Position numbers and translations under genes: made by a program
DNA from: Curtobacterium herbarum
Lineage (GTDB): Bacteria; Actinomycetota; Actinomycetes; Actinomycetales; Microbacteriaceae
Direction: 5' to 3'
Length of the DNA stretch: 64,000 nucleotides
NCBI RefSeq assembly: GCF_016907335.1
Contig: NZ_JAFBBT010000001.1
Span: forward strand, 2,666,001 to 2,730,000
In this document: in pieces, positions 51,228 to 63,220 of the stretch
Layout of the letters: each line of letters begins with the position of its first letter
Position numbering within the stretch: the stretch's first letter is position 1
The notes under the pieces: model-generated
Databases searched by the model: none
What the model saw: only the letters and a program-made list of their open reading frames with translations
Told to the model about the DNA's origin: nothing

Positions 51228-51776
51228 TCAGTTCTCGCCGCCACCCGCCCCGACTCCGGCGTCTGCACCCTCATCATATGCCCGGCATTCGCACCGGGAG
51301 GGCGACCAGTCCGCGCGCTCGAGCGCGAGGTCGCCGATGGGGTTGACGCCGGGGCCGGCGGCGAGGGCGTGACCGACGAGCGCGTGCAGGCACTTGACGC
51401 GGGTGGGCATGCCGCCCGCGCTGATGCCCACGATCTCCTCGACGTGCTCGATCGACTCGCGGTCGTCGAGGTACGCCTGGTGTGCGCGTCGGTACTGCTC
51501 AGCGGTGTCGGGGTCCTCGAGGAGTGCGGCCAGTTCGGGCATGACCTGGTTCGCCTCGAGGGTGCTCACCGCCGCGGTGGCGGCAGGGTGGCACAGGTAG
51601 TACAGCGTCGGGAACGGGGTGCCGTTGCCCAGGCGTGGCTTCGTGGACACGACCGTCGGGTTGCCGCAGACGCAGCGTGCCGCGATGCCGATGACGTCGC
51701 GAGCGGGACGTCCGAGCTGGGCGGACACCACCCGGACGTCGTGGTCGGTCGGCGGGTCGAACGGAGGGGTCGTCAC
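51228..51776 (-). CDS. DUF501 domain protein
   Basis: 182 aa. Family blocks: RVVSAQLGRPARDVIGIAARCVCGNPTVVSTKPRLGNGTPFPTLYYLCHP (start, with Cys pair CVCG) and EIVGISAGGMPTRVKCLHALVGHALAAG. The Cys residues (CVCG, YLCHP, RCEC) may bind metal. DUF501 is restricted mainly to actinobacteria and stands next to eno and FtsB-like genes there, as here. Confidence 0.93.
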   Translation of the reverse strand: MTTPPFDPPTDHDVRVVSAQLGRPARDVIGIAARCVCGNPTVVSTKPRLGNGTPFPTLYYLCHPAATAAVSTLEANQVMPELAALLEDPDTAEQYRRAHQAYLDDRESIEHVEEIVGISAGGMPTRVKCLHALVGHALAAGPGVNPIGDLALERADWSPSRCECRAYDEGADAGVGAGGGEN

Positions 51777-51811
51777 GGGGACGTGAGCCTACCGGAATCC
51801 CGGCGTCGGCC

Positions 51812-52378
51812 CTACTTCGATGACGAGCCGCTGTCCGTGCTGCCCTTACTGTCGGTGCTGCCCTTGCTGCCCGTGCGTTCGAGCTCGCTGCGCGTCTCGT
51901 CCGACAGGCCGGCCTGCAGGACCGAGGTCAGCATCGACTGCACCCAGTCCACCTTCGGGGTCTGCACCGTCGAGCTGACCGGCGTCCCGGACTCGGTGGT
52001 CGGTGCCGGGGTCGCCGTGGCGCCCTTCTCCGCGCCCATCACGAGGTAGCTCTCCTCGCCCGGGTACACGTAGAGCAGGCGGTCGCGGGCCTGCGCCTCG
52101 ATGTACGCGGGGTCGTCCCAGCGTGCAAGGTCGTGCTTCTTCTGCGCGACGTCGGCCTTCTGCGCCGCCACCTGTCGCTCCATGCTACTGATCTGCTCCT
52201 GCTGCTGCACGAGGGTCCGCAGCGAGGGCGCGAGCACGACGACGAAGAGCACGATGATCGCGAGCATCAGCAGGCTGAAGCCGGAGAAGTGCAGCGAGCG
52301 GTACCAGGGCTGCGCGGCGGCGGCTCCCTCGGGCATCGCCACGGGGACGCGGCGGACGCGGGGCTTCTGGCTGGGCAC
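51812..52378 (-). CDS. FtsB/DivIC-like septum formation initiator family protein
   Basis: 188 aa from GTG 52378. A short basic N-terminus, one membrane helix (about 37-58, LLMLAIIVLFVVVLAPSL), a heptad coiled coil (LRTLVQQQEQISSMERQVAAQKADVAQKKHDLARWDDP) and the FtsB signature IEAQARDRLLYVYPGEESYLV. It binds FtsL/FtsQ in the divisome. The C-terminus has a GSTDSKGSTDSGSSSK repeat. Between eno and DUF501. Confidence 0.9.
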   Translation of the reverse strand: MPSQKPRVRRVPVAMPEGAAAAQPWYRSLHFSGFSLLMLAIIVLFVVVLAPSLRTLVQQQEQISSMERQVAAQKADVAQKKHDLARWDDPAYIEAQARDRLLYVYPGEESYLVMGAEKGATATPAPTTESGTPVSSTVQTPKVDWVQSMLTSVLQAGLSDETRSELERTGSKGSTDSKGSTDSGSSSK

Positions 52379-52728
52379 GTCTCGACGATAACCCGGCGCC
52401 GGAGGTCCGGCACTCCGGCACGCGCGTGTGCCGGACCCTCTCAGGGACCGCGGCCGGCGCGGAGGCGAACCACGGGCCTCCCGGCCGGACGGCGAGACGC
52501 CGCGTTGCCGGCGAGACGCCGCGACGTCCGTGAGACACCGCCGGGATCCGCGGCGTCGCACCCAGAGCGCGGCGCCGTCCGCAGACGGGGGCGTCTCGGC
52601 CGGGAGGCGCGCCGCACCTTCCCGGGTACGCCCCCGGCCCGTGCACACGGCCCGTGGACACGGCAGAACGCCGCCCTCCCCTGCCGGGAGGACGGCGTTC
52701 CGGTGGTGCTGACGTTCCGAGGTGCTGA
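52379..52728. other. 350-bp spacer upstream of the FtsB-like gene
   Basis: No gene supported. Contains GGCGAGACGCCGCG short repeats (52490-52520), half-copies of the GGGAGGCGCG element (about 52602) and a terminator hairpin for eno (52666-52700). Confidence 0.65.
52666..52700 (-). terminator. eno terminator hairpin
   Basis: GAACGCCG-C-CCTCCC pairs with GGGAGG-A-CGGCGTTC around CTGCC, 28 bp past the eno stop. Confidence 0.75.
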
Positions 52729-55354
<2,626 letters not shown>

Positions 55355-55385
55355 GCCGTCGATTCTCGCAGAGCGCGACGCCCGG

Positions 55386-55415
55386 TTGCAGCGGCTCGGT
55401 GTCCGGTGATATGCT
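55386..55415 (+). promoter_or_regulatory. TTGCAG-N18-TATGCT promoter
   Basis: A -35/-10 pair with an 18-bp spacer facing right, away from hisS and into the gene-free region 55421-55690. No coding frame follows it. Confidence 0.5.
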
Positions 55416-55420
55416 TCATC

Positions 55421-55590
55421 CAGAACCTCGGCCGGTGGGTGCCTGATCCACGCATCGGTCGTCAGCGGGGGCAAGTGCTGCAAACGCCCACGCGGTTCGA
55501 GCGGGATCCCCTGACGACGTTGCTCCCTGGTGGCGTCTTCTCCCGCTCGCGGGCGTCCTCCTTTTTCGGGTTAGGAGGGCGCCCGCTCTT
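55421..55590 (+). ncRNA. possible structured RNA between hisS and mazG
   Basis: Downstream of the promoter, GTCGTCAG-C-GGG (55458-55469) pairs with CCC-CTGACGAC (55508-55518) with one bulge, and a GTGGGTGCC...CCAC hairpin precedes it. The transcript would end at the hairpin 55549-55586. No frame with acceptable codon use is present. Not matched to any RNA family I know (not tmRNA, RNase P, SRP, T-box or the common riboswitches, by visible motifs). The structure is seen; RNA production is inference. Confidence 0.4.
55549..55586. terminator. hairpin with duplicated right arm, between mazG and the putative RNA
   Basis: GCGGGCGTCCTCC / GGAGGGCGCCCGC with one G-T pair and a 12-base loop containing TTTTT. 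The right arm with its flanks (TTCGGGT.AGGAGG.CGCCCGCTCTTCGT) is repeated at about 55611-55638. It can end both mazG (minus) and a rightward transcript. Confidence 0.65.
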
Positions 55591-55690
55591 CGTTCGGGTC
55601 CCGCTCCTGGTTCGGGTCAGGAGGACGCCCGCTCTTCGTCTCCGTACTGCGATCCCGGTGCTGGCGACGGCGACTCCGGCGCGGGGACGT

Positions 55691-56449
55691 CTACGACCCC
55701 GCCACCTCCTCGGCCGACACCTGCTCCGCCTGGCGAGCCGCCGCCTCCAGCAGCGCCACCGCCGCCCGCAGACTCGCCACCGGGTCGATCCCCTGCTCGT
55801 GCACCACCGCCACCTCGGCGAGCATCCCCGCTCCCCAGGCGACGTCGACCCGGCTGCCGAACGGCTGCTGCGCCGCCTCACCGACCGCAGGCACCGCAGG
55901 CGCCACGGGGTCGGCCCCACCGTCGACCGTCCCGACCTGCTCCACCACGCTGCCGTCCGCGACCGAGGCCACCGCCGCGTGCAGGTCCCCGCGCTCCTCC
56001 AGCCGTTCGAACAGCTTCACCGCACGCTCGAGCGGCGGCATCGCCCGCGGCACTCCGGCGTACACGCTGCTGCGGCCCGCCTTCTCCGCGGCCTTCGCAG
56101 CACGCCAGACGCGGACGACGTCCTCGACGGTGTGCGCCTCCTCGTCCCCGAACACGTGCGGGTGGCGGCGCTGCATCTTCTCGCGGACGCTGTCGGCGAC
56201 GTCGTCCAGGTCGAACCGCCCCTGGTGTGCAGCGATCCCGGCGTGCAGCACCACCTGGTACAGCACGTCGCCGAGTTCTTCGCGCAGTTCCTCGGTGTCG
56301 TCGCCGTCGATGGCGTCGACCAGTTCGTAGGTCTCCTCGACGGCGTACCGGGCGAGGCTCGCATGGGTCTGCTCGCGGTTCCAGACGCAGCCGTGCTCGG
56401 GGTCGAGCAGGCGGTCCACGACGGCGACGAGTGCGTCAACGGAGGTCAT
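55691..56449 (-). CDS. mazG: MazG NTP pyrophosphohydrolase
   Basis: 252 aa. MazG domain residues about 15-110 with the Mg-binding acids EETYELVDAI (E38, E39) and EELGDVLYQVVLHA (E58, D61), and RRHPHVFGDEEA. The C-terminal 100 residues are Ala/Val-rich, with a RAAVALLEAAARQAEQVSAEEV helix; an unusual long tail compared with single-domain forms. It hydrolyses NTPs/dNTPs to monophosphates. Usually next to eno in actinobacteria; here hisS intervenes. Confidence 0.92.
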   Translation of the reverse strand: MTSVDALVAVVDRLLDPEHGCVWNREQTHASLARYAVEETYELVDAIDGDDTEELREELGDVLYQVVLHAGIAAHQGRFDLDDVADSVREKMQRRHPHVFGDEEAHTVEDVVRVWRAAKAAEKAGRSSVYAGVPRAMPPLERAVKLFERLEERGDLHAAVASVADGSVVEQVGTVDGGADPVAPAVPAVGEAAQQPFGSRVDVAWGAGMLAEVAVVHEQGIDPVASLRAAVALLEAAARQAEQVSAEEVAGS

Positions 56450-56596
56450 GACGCCATGCTGCCACCGACGGCTCCGCGCCGATCGGACCCACCGCGCGCC
56501 GATCGGACAGCGGGCCGAGCCGGTAGGATGGTGGTGGCGTGTCGGGAAGTCTGGTCGACGATCCGTTCCCCGTACCCGAAACGCCCCCGGAGCCGC

Positions 56597-57775
56597 ATGC
56601 CCTCCTTCCTCCGTTCCCCCCGCTTCAGCGCCGTCGCGCTGCTCTCCGCCGCCGTCCTCGGTCTGGTGATCGCGAACACCGCGCTCGGCCCTGGCCTCGA
56701 GCGGGGCCTCGACTGGCACACCCCCTGGGGAGCGATCGGCCTCGACCTGTCGATCGCGCACTGGGTGAGCGACGGCCTGCTGGCAGTGTTCTTCCTGCTC
56801 GTCGCCGTGGAGCTGAAGCACGAACTCGTCGCCGGGGAGCTCGCGAACCCGAAGACCGCCGTGGTCCCCGCCATCGCCGCGGTCGGCGGCGTGCTCGTCC
56901 CGGCGCTGGTCTACCTGCTCGTCACCGCCGGCACCCCGTACACCCACGGCTGGCCGATCCCGACGGCGACGGACATCGCGTTCGCCCTCGGGGTCCTGGC
57001 GATGTTCGGTCGTGGCCTGCCCAGCACGATCCGGGTGTTCCTGCTGGCCCTGGCCGTCCTCGACGACCTCATCGCCATCGTCATCATCGCGGTGGTCTTC
57101 GCACACGGCACCGACTTCCTGGCGCTCGGGGGCGCCGCGGTCCTGCTCGTGGTGTTCGCGGTCCTCGGTCGTCGGCTGCGCCCCGGCAGTCGCGCGCAGC
57201 CGTACCTGATCGTCGCGATGGTCATCGTCGGCCTGGTCACCTGGTGGCTCGTCTACCACTCGGGCGTCCACGCGACGATCGCGGGCGTGGCGCTCGGACT
57301 CGTCCTCCCCCGCCGTCCGGCAGGCACGTTCCACGAGCACGTCGAGCCCTGGTCGAACGCCGTCGTCCTGCCGGTGTTCGCGTTCGTCTCCGCCGCGGTG
57401 GTCGTCCCCGCGGTCGGCATCAGCGACCTGTCGCCGACGTTCTGGGGCGTGGCCCTGTCGCTCCCCGTCGGCAAGGTCATCGGCATCACGCTCTTCGGCA
57501 CGATCGCGGGACGGCTGTTCCGCGGGCCGGGCCGGTCGACGCTGTCGTTCGGCTCGGTGATGACCGTCGGCGTGCTCGGCGGCATCGGGTTCACCGTGTC
57601 GCTCCTCATGAACGAGCTGGCGTTCGCCGCGAACGAGGAGATCGTCGACGAGGGAGTCCTCGCCGTGCTCGTCGGCTCGGGCATCGCGATGGTCGCCTCG
57701 GCGGTCGTCGTCTCGGTCCGCGCACGCCGGTACCGCGGGCGTCGCGAACTGTCCGAGGCCGAGGCGACCGAGTAG
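56597..57775 (+). CDS. nhaA: Na+/H+ antiporter NhaA
   Basis: 392 aa with 11-12 membrane helices. The ion site DD pair is D156-D157 (LAVLDDLIAI) with T125-D126 (PTATDIAF) opposite, matching E. coli D163/D164 and D133. CGGAG precedes the ATG. It exports Na+ in exchange for protons. A 48-bp perfect palindrome follows its stop. Confidence 0.95.
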   Translation: MPSFLRSPRFSAVALLSAAVLGLVIANTALGPGLERGLDWHTPWGAIGLDLSIAHWVSDGLLAVFFLLVAVELKHELVAGELANPKTAVVPAIAAVGGVLVPALVYLLVTAGTPYTHGWPIPTATDIAFALGVLAMFGRGLPSTIRVFLLALAVLDDLIAIVIIAVVFAHGTDFLALGGAAVLLVVFAVLGRRLRPGSRAQPYLIVAMVIVGLVTWWLVYHSGVHATIAGVALGLVLPRRPAGTFHEHVEPWSNAVVLPVFAFVSAAVVVPAVGISDLSPTFWGVALSLPVGKVIGITLFGTIAGRLFRGPGRSTLSFGSVMTVGVLGGIGFTVSLLMNELAFAANEEIVDEGVLAVLVGSGIAMVASAVVVSVRARRYRGRRELSEAEATE

Positions 57776-57810
57776 CGGCCGCGGCTGGCGGCGCACCAGG
57801 GCGACCAGCT

Positions 57811-57858
57811 GACGGACGGGAGGCCCGTGGCGGATCCGCCACGGGCCTCCCGTCCGTC
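57811..57858. terminator. 48-bp perfect palindrome, GGACGGGAGG family
   Basis: Arms of 24 bases (GACGGACGGGAGGCCCGTGG...) around GGATCC without mismatch, between nhaA and mfd, which converge on it. Confidence 0.85.
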
Positions 57859-57884
57859 CGGCGGTCACCGGACCGACCGCCGTC

Positions 57885-60800
57885 TCAGGCGGTCGACGCC
57901 TCTTCGCGCGCCGGCGCCCCGTAGACGGCGGTGAGGATGCTCTCCACCCAGCCGATCAGGGCGTCGTCCGGCAGGGTCTCGCCGTGCGGCTTCGGCACCG
58001 GGATGCTCGCCGCGTCCTGCTGCGGGAACCAGCGCGCCCCCGGGAACATCCGCTTCAACCGCACCTGCGCGGAGTCCGCCAGTTCCTTGCCGGCGACGCG
58101 CAGGTTCGAGCCCATCACGACGACGTCGGACAGGCCGACCTGCTGCGCCATCCGGCGCAGGCGGGAGACCTCGATCAGGGTGAGCACGGCCTGCGGGGGC
58201 GTGCCGTAGCGGTCGGTGAGCTCGTCGAGGACCATGTCGATCGCCTCGGCCTGCGCGGCCGGGGCCGACGCGGCGGAGAGCTTCTGGTACGCCTCGAGGC
58301 GCAGCCGCTCGGACTCGACGTAGTCGTCCGGGATGTGCGCGTCGACGGGGATCTCGAGCCGGAGCTCGGTCTGCCCCTCGGCGACGTCCCCACGGAACTG
58401 CGACACCGCCTCACCGATCATCCGGAGGTACAGGTCGAACCCGACGCCCGCGATGTGACCGGACTGCTCGCCGCCGAGCAGGTTGCCCGCACCGCGGATC
58501 TCGAGGTCCTTCATCGCGACCTGCATGCCGGCGCCGAGCTCGTTGTTCGCGGCGATCGTCTCGAGGCGGTCCTGAGCGGTCTCGGACAGCGGCTTGTCGG
58601 CGTCGTAGAGGAAGTACGCGTAGCCGCGCTCCCGGCCACGACCGACACGACCGCGGAGCTGGTGCAGCTGCGACAGCCCGTACTTGTCAGCCTTGTCGAT
58701 GATCAGCGTGTTCGCGTTCGCGATGTCCAGGCCGGTCTCGATGATCGTCGTCGACACCAGGACGTCGAACCGGCGCTCCCAGAAGTCGACCATGACCTGC
58801 TCGAGCGTGCTCTCCGCCATCTGTCCGTGCGCGACACCGATGCGGGCGTCCGGCACGATCTCGGCCAGGTGCGAGGCGACCGACTGGATGTCCTTGACGC
58901 GGTTGTGCACGTAGAACACCTGGCCCTCGCGGAGCATCTCGCGCTTGATCGCCGCGGCCACCTGCAGGTCGGACTGCGGGCCGACGAACGTCAGGATCGG
59001 GTGCCGGTCCTCCGGCGGGGTCGCGAGCGTCGACATCTCGCGGATGCCGGTGACCGCCATCTCGAGCGAGCGCGGGATCGGCGTCGCGGACATCGCCAGG
59101 ACGTCGACGTTGGTCTTGAGCTTCTTCAGCTGGTCCTTGTGCTCGACACCGAACCGCTGCTCCTCGTCGATGATGACGAGCCCGACGTCCTTGAACTGCA
59201 CGTTCTGCGACAGGATCCGGTGCGTGCCGATGACGATGTCGACGGTGCCGTCGGCCAGGCCGGCGAGCGTCTCCTTCGACTCCTTCTCGGTCTGGAACCG
59301 GCTGAGGGCGCGCAGGTTGACCGGGAAGCCGGCGAAGCGCTCCTGGAACGTCTCCATGTGCTGGCGGACGAGCAGCGTCGTCGGCACCAGGACCGCGACC
59401 TGCTTGCCGTCCTGCACGGCCTTGAACGCCGCCCGGATCGCGACCTCGGTCTTGCCGTAGCCGACGTCGCCGGACAGCAGCCGGTCCATCGGGATCGGGC
59501 TCTCCATGTCGCGCTTGATCTCGTCGATGGTGGTCAGCTGGTCGGCGGTCTCCGCGAACGGGAACGCCTCTTCCAGCTCGCGCTGCCACGGGGTGTCCGG
59601 GCCGAACGCGTGCCCCTTCGACGCCATCCGCGCCGAGTACAGCTTCACCAGGTCGACGGCGATGTCGCGGACGGCCTTGCGCGCCTTCGACTTCGCCGCG
59701 GACCAGTCCGAGCCACCCATCTTCGACAGGGTCGGGTTCTCGCCACCGACGTACCGGGACAGCTGGTCGAGCTGGTCGGTCGGCACGAAGAGCTTGTCGC
59801 CCGGGTAGTTCCGCTTCGACGGCGCGTACTCGAGCACCAGGTACTCGCGCTGCTGCTTCACGGCGTTCCGGCCGCCGCTCGAGACCTCTCGGCTGACGAG
59901 CTCGACGAACTTGCCGATGCCGTGGGTCGCGTGCACGACGACGTCGCCCGGCTTCAGCTGCAGCGGGTCGACGACGTTCTTCCGGCGGCTCGCGAGCTTC
60001 TTGACGGTCCGGGCGCCCTGCTGGACGCTCCGGCCGTAGAACTCGGCTTCGCTGAGCAGCGCGATGCGCGGGTCGGCAACGGCGAACCCGTGCTCGACGC
60101 TGGCGGTCGTGACGATGGCGACACCCGGTTCGGGAGGCCCGTCCAACGCCCCGGCGCGCGCGGCCACCCCGGCGTCGGCCAGCACCTGCACCGCACGCTC
60201 GACGAGCCCCTGGCCCTGCGCTGTCACCACGACGGCCCACTGGTCGGCGGTGAGCTCCCTGACGTGGGCGACCGCACCGTCGGCGCTGCCGGCGAAGCTC
60301 GGGATCGACTCACCCGGGACGCGGATGTACTCCCCCGCCTCGGCGACGGCGTCGGAGTCGGAGACCGGCTCGTCGGCACCGGAGTCGAACGGCGACACCG
60401 TCCACCAGGTGCGCTGCCCACGCGTGTTGCGGAGCTGCTGCACGGTCATGAAGTTGCCGGCGTCCAGGTCGATCGGCGCCTGCGCACCGGCGACCGCGGC
60501 GCTCCAGGCGGCCTGCAGGAACTCCTGGTTGGTCTCGGCCAGGCTGTGCGCACGGCCGCTCACCCGCTCGGGCGAGAACACCGCGATCGTCGCCGCCTCG
60601 GGCAGGTAGTCGGTGACCGGCACGAGCTTGCGGACCAGTGCGGGCGCGAGGGACTCCATGCCCTCGACCGGGATCCCCTCGGCCACCTTCGCCAGCATCT
60701 GGGACAGGTTCGGGAACTCGTGCAGCATCTCGCGCGCCCGCTGCCGGACGTCGTCGCTGAGGAGCAGTTCGCGGGACGCCGTCAGCTCGACCGAGCCGAG

Positions 60801-61478
60801 GTCGTCCTCCGTCGAACGCTGGTCGGCGACCGAGAAGGCCTTGACGCCGTCGATCTCGTCGCCGAAGAAGTCGACGCGGACCGGGTGGTCGGCGGTCGGC
60901 GGGAAGACGTCGAGGATGCCACCGCGGACGGCGAACTCCCCACGGCGGGTGACCAGGTCGACACGGGCGTACGCCAGGTCGACGAGCTGGGACGCCAGAC
61001 GGCTGAGGTCGTTGCCGCGCGACCCGGTGTGCAGCACGACCGGCGCGAGTTCGGTCAGGTTGTCGGCGATCGGCTGCAGCGCCGCACGGACGCTGGCGAC
61101 GACGACGGTCGTGCGGCGCTCGTCGACCGGGGTGTCCTGCCACCGCTGCAGCGCGCGGAGCGTGGCGATCCGGGTGCCGACCGTCTGCGGGCTCGGGCTG
61201 AGGCGCTCGTGCGGCAGGGTCTCCCACGCCGGGAACTCGAGCACGTCGGCGTCCGGGATCGTGCAGCTCAGGGCGTCGCGGACCGCCTCGGCCTCACGCC
61301 CGGTGGCGGTGATGACGAAGGCGCACTGCGGGCCGGTCCGGGCGGCCAGGAGTGCGGCGAACAGCGGCACGCGGAGCCCGTCGACGACCGAGAAGTCGGC
61401 GTCACGAGGAGCGGCACGGAGCGCACGATCGAAGGAGGAGGCGCGCGAGAGCGCAGGGATGAGGCCCGAGATCGTCAC
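57885..61478 (-). CDS. mfd: transcription-repair coupling factor Mfd
   Basis: 1197 aa, the full family length. UvrB-like N-terminal domains, RNA-polymerase-interacting domain (GDVVVHATHGIGKFVEL), then helicase motifs GDVGYGKTEVAIRAAF (Walker A), DEEQRFGVEHK (motif II), SATPIPRS (III), ETGLDIANANT and HQLRGRVGR (V/VI). It displaces stalled RNA polymerase and recruits UvrA. GTG start. The C-terminal domain ends EEASTA. Downstream palindrome shared with nhaA. Confidence 0.96.
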   Translation of the reverse strand: MTISGLIPALSRASSFDRALRAAPRDADFSVVDGLRVPLFAALLAARTGPQCAFVITATGREAEAVRDALSCTIPDADVLEFPAWETLPHERLSPSPQTVGTRIATLRALQRWQDTPVDERRTTVVVASVRAALQPIADNLTELAPVVLHTGSRGNDLSRLASQLVDLAYARVDLVTRRGEFAVRGGILDVFPPTADHPVRVDFFGDEIDGVKAFSVADQRSTEDDLGSVELTASRELLLSDDVRQRAREMLHEFPNLSQMLAKVAEGIPVEGMESLAPALVRKLVPVTDYLPEAATIAVFSPERVSGRAHSLAETNQEFLQAAWSAAVAGAQAPIDLDAGNFMTVQQLRNTRGQRTWWTVSPFDSGADEPVSDSDAVAEAGEYIRVPGESIPSFAGSADGAVAHVRELTADQWAVVVTAQGQGLVERAVQVLADAGVAARAGALDGPPEPGVAIVTTASVEHGFAVADPRIALLSEAEFYGRSVQQGARTVKKLASRRKNVVDPLQLKPGDVVVHATHGIGKFVELVSREVSSGGRNAVKQQREYLVLEYAPSKRNYPGDKLFVPTDQLDQLSRYVGGENPTLSKMGGSDWSAAKSKARKAVRDIAVDLVKLYSARMASKGHAFGPDTPWQRELEEAFPFAETADQLTTIDEIKRDMESPIPMDRLLSGDVGYGKTEVAIRAAFKAVQDGKQVAVLVPTTLLVRQHMETFQERFAGFPVNLRALSRFQTEKESKETLAGLADGTVDIVIGTHRILSQNVQFKDVGLVIIDEEQRFGVEHKDQLKKLKTNVDVLAMSATPIPRSLEMAVTGIREMSTLATPPEDRHPILTFVGPQSDLQVAAAIKREMLREGQVFYVHNRVKDIQSVASHLAEIVPDARIGVAHGQMAESTLEQVMVDFWERRFDVLVSTTIIETGLDIANANTLIIDKADKYGLSQLHQLRGRVGRGRERGYAYFLYDADKPLSETAQDRLETIAANNELGAGMQVAMKDLEIRGAGNLLGGEQSGHIAGVGFDLYLRMIGEAVSQFRGDVAEGQTELRLEIPVDAHIPDDYVESERLRLEAYQKLSAASAPAAQAEAIDMVLDELTDRYGTPPQAVLTLIEVSRLRRMAQQVGLSDVVVMGSNLRVAGKELADSAQVRLKRMFPGARWFPQQDAASIPVPKPHGETLPDDALIGWVESILTAVYGAPAREEASTA

Positions 61479-61582
61479 TCACACGATGGTACCGGCGGCC
61501 CCCGACAGCGGTTGCCCCGTGCGCGACCGGCGAACAGGAGGGGCGTGGCGGAGGCGGGACGGGCCTCCTGGCCGGGCCGGTG

Positions 61583-61762
61583 TCAGGACCGACCGGGCTC
61601 CAGGTCGTCCGGCGGGGGCGTCGGTTCGTCCGCGCGCGCCTGCGCGGCCGAGCGGCGGACGAGGAAGCGCGCTGTCCCGGCGAACGTGATCCCCACGACG
61701 GCGACGACGATGATCGCGCCCATCGCGAGCGGGTTCGTCGCGAGCACGACGGCGGTGGTCAT
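61583..61762 (-). CDS. 59-aa single-pass membrane protein
   Basis: Short frame MTTAVVLATNPLAMGAII...: one membrane helix (about 11-32), a basic patch (RFLVRRSAAQARAD) and an acidic Pro-rich tail (EPTPPPDDLEPGRS). ATG 61762 overlaps the pth stop by ATGA, implying translational coupling with pth. Family unknown. Confidence 0.6.
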   Translation of the reverse strand: MTTAVVLATNPLAMGAIIVVAVVGITFAGTARFLVRRSAAQARADEPTPPPDDLEPGRS

Positions 61763-62343
61763 GCCGGTGCGTGGAAGCGCTGCTGCGCGGCGAGCAGGCC
61801 GTCGGTCACGATCGCCTCGACCGCGTCGGCGGCGTCGGCCAGCAGGTTCGGCAGCAGCTTCTTCTCGGCGGCGGCGAAGTCACGCAGGACGTAGTCGGCC
61901 GGGTCCTGGCGACCGGGCGGACGGCCGATGCCGACCCGCACCCGCGCGAACTCGTTCGTGTTCGTCGCCTTGATGACGTCACGGATGCCGTTGTGCCCGC
62001 CGTGTCCGCCGTTGCCCTTGAGACGCACGGTGTCGAACGGCAGGTCGAGCTCGTCGTGGACCAGGATCAGGTCCTCCGGCGAGGCGGAGTAGAACCCGAG
62101 GACAGCCGACACCGGCCCCCCGGAGGTGTTCATGAACGACCCGGGCTTCGCGAGGACGAGCTTCGGGCCGCCCGGCACCAGGCGCCCCTCGGCGACCTGG
62201 TTCGGGGTCTTGTGCTTCTTGAACGTGGCACCCATGCGGGCGGCCAGTTCGTCGAGGACCATCTGGCCGACGTTGTGGCGGTTGCCCGAGTAGTCGGGCC
62301 CGGGGTTCCCGAGCCCGACCACGACGAACGAACGATCTGCCAT
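61759..62343 (-). CDS. pth: peptidyl-tRNA hydrolase
   Basis: 194 aa. GLGNPGPDYSGNRHNVGQMV contains the catalytic His23 and Asn13, with FMNTSG and HDELDLPFDTVRLK following. It recycles peptidyl-tRNA. It follows rplY, as in many bacteria, with a 33-bp gap. Confidence 0.97.
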   Translation of the reverse strand: MADRSFVVVGLGNPGPDYSGNRHNVGQMVLDELAARMGATFKKHKTPNQVAEGRLVPGGPKLVLAKPGSFMNTSGGPVSAVLGFYSASPEDLILVHDELDLPFDTVRLKGNGGHGGHNGIRDVIKATNTNEFARVRVGIGRPPGRQDPADYVLRDFAAAEKKLLPNLLADAADAVEAIVTDGLLAAQQRFHAPA

Positions 62344-62376
62344 CAGCGTCGACCAGATGCCTCTTCGGAGTGCTGC

Positions 62377-63009
62377 TTACTCGGAGTCGACCGGAGCGGA
62401 GCCGCCCTCGGCACCGGCTTCGGCGCCGGCCTCGGCGGAGGCCTCGTCCGCGGCCTCGTCGTCAGCGGTGCCACGCGGGGTGACGATCTGCACGACGAGT
62501 GCCTCGGGGTCGGTCTCGAGCTCGGCGCCCTCGGGGAGGGTCAGCTCGGAGGCGACGATCTGCTTGCCGTCCTCGAGGCCCTCGACGTCGACGACGACGT
62601 GCTCGGGGATGTCCGTCGCGAGGACGAGCAGCGAGACGGTGTTGAGGTCCTGCACGTGGATGGTGCCGGAGAAGGACTCGCCCTCGACGACCACGGGGAC
62701 GTCGACGGTGACCTTCTCGCCACGGCGGAGGACGACGAGGTCGATGTGCTCGATGATCTGACGCACCGGGTCACGCTGGACGTCCTTGACGAGGGCGAGC
62801 TGCGCCGCACCCTCGATGTCGAGGTCGACGACCGCGTTGGCGGTACGGACGAGCAGCATGGTCTCGTGGCCCGGCAGGCTGATGTGCTTCGGCTCGGTGC
62901 CGTGGCCGTAGACGACGGCGGGGATCTTGTCGGCAGCGCGGAGCTTGCGCGCCGCACCCTTGCCGAACTTGGTGCGGACTTCCGCCGCGAGCTTGGTGTA
63001 GTCAGCCAT
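62377..63009 (-). CDS. rplY: 50S ribosomal protein L25 / general stress protein Ctc
   Basis: 210 aa, the long Ctc form: N-terminal L25 domain (5-95, RKLRAADKIPAVVYGHGTEPKHISL) that binds 5S rRNA and a C-terminal TL5-like domain, ending in an acidic Glu/Ala tail. ATG 63009 is preceded by GAGGCAT. A leader of about 160 bp before it contains a GGCCGCG-CGTA-CGCGGCC hairpin (63137-63154). Confidence 0.96.
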   Translation of the reverse strand: MADYTKLAAEVRTKFGKGAARKLRAADKIPAVVYGHGTEPKHISLPGHETMLLVRTANAVVDLDIEGAAQLALVKDVQRDPVRQIIEHIDLVVLRRGEKVTVDVPVVVEGESFSGTIHVQDLNTVSLLVLATDIPEHVVVDVEGLEDGKQIVASELTLPEGAELETDPEALVVQIVTPRGTADDEAADEASAEAGAEAGAEGGSAPVDSE

Positions 63010-63220
63010 GATGCCTCCTGGTGTCGGGACGACGCCGGAGTGCCGGCATCGGGGGTCTGTGGTGTTGCAACTCGAACGCGTGCACGCGTGAGGAACGGTC
63101 CCAGAGTCTGGCCGGGTCTCCCACTGCGTCGATCACGGCCGCGCGTACGCGGCCCTCGCCGAAGTCGTGGGCAAGCCTACCAGTACCAGCCCGGGCGTGT
63201 CGCACCTCCGGTCGAGGCGG

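Noticed and set aside
57984..61973. 1329-codon plus-strand frame
   Set aside because: Complementary to mfd along its whole length, with Arg/Asp/Leu-rich composition typical of antisense of GC-rich genes.
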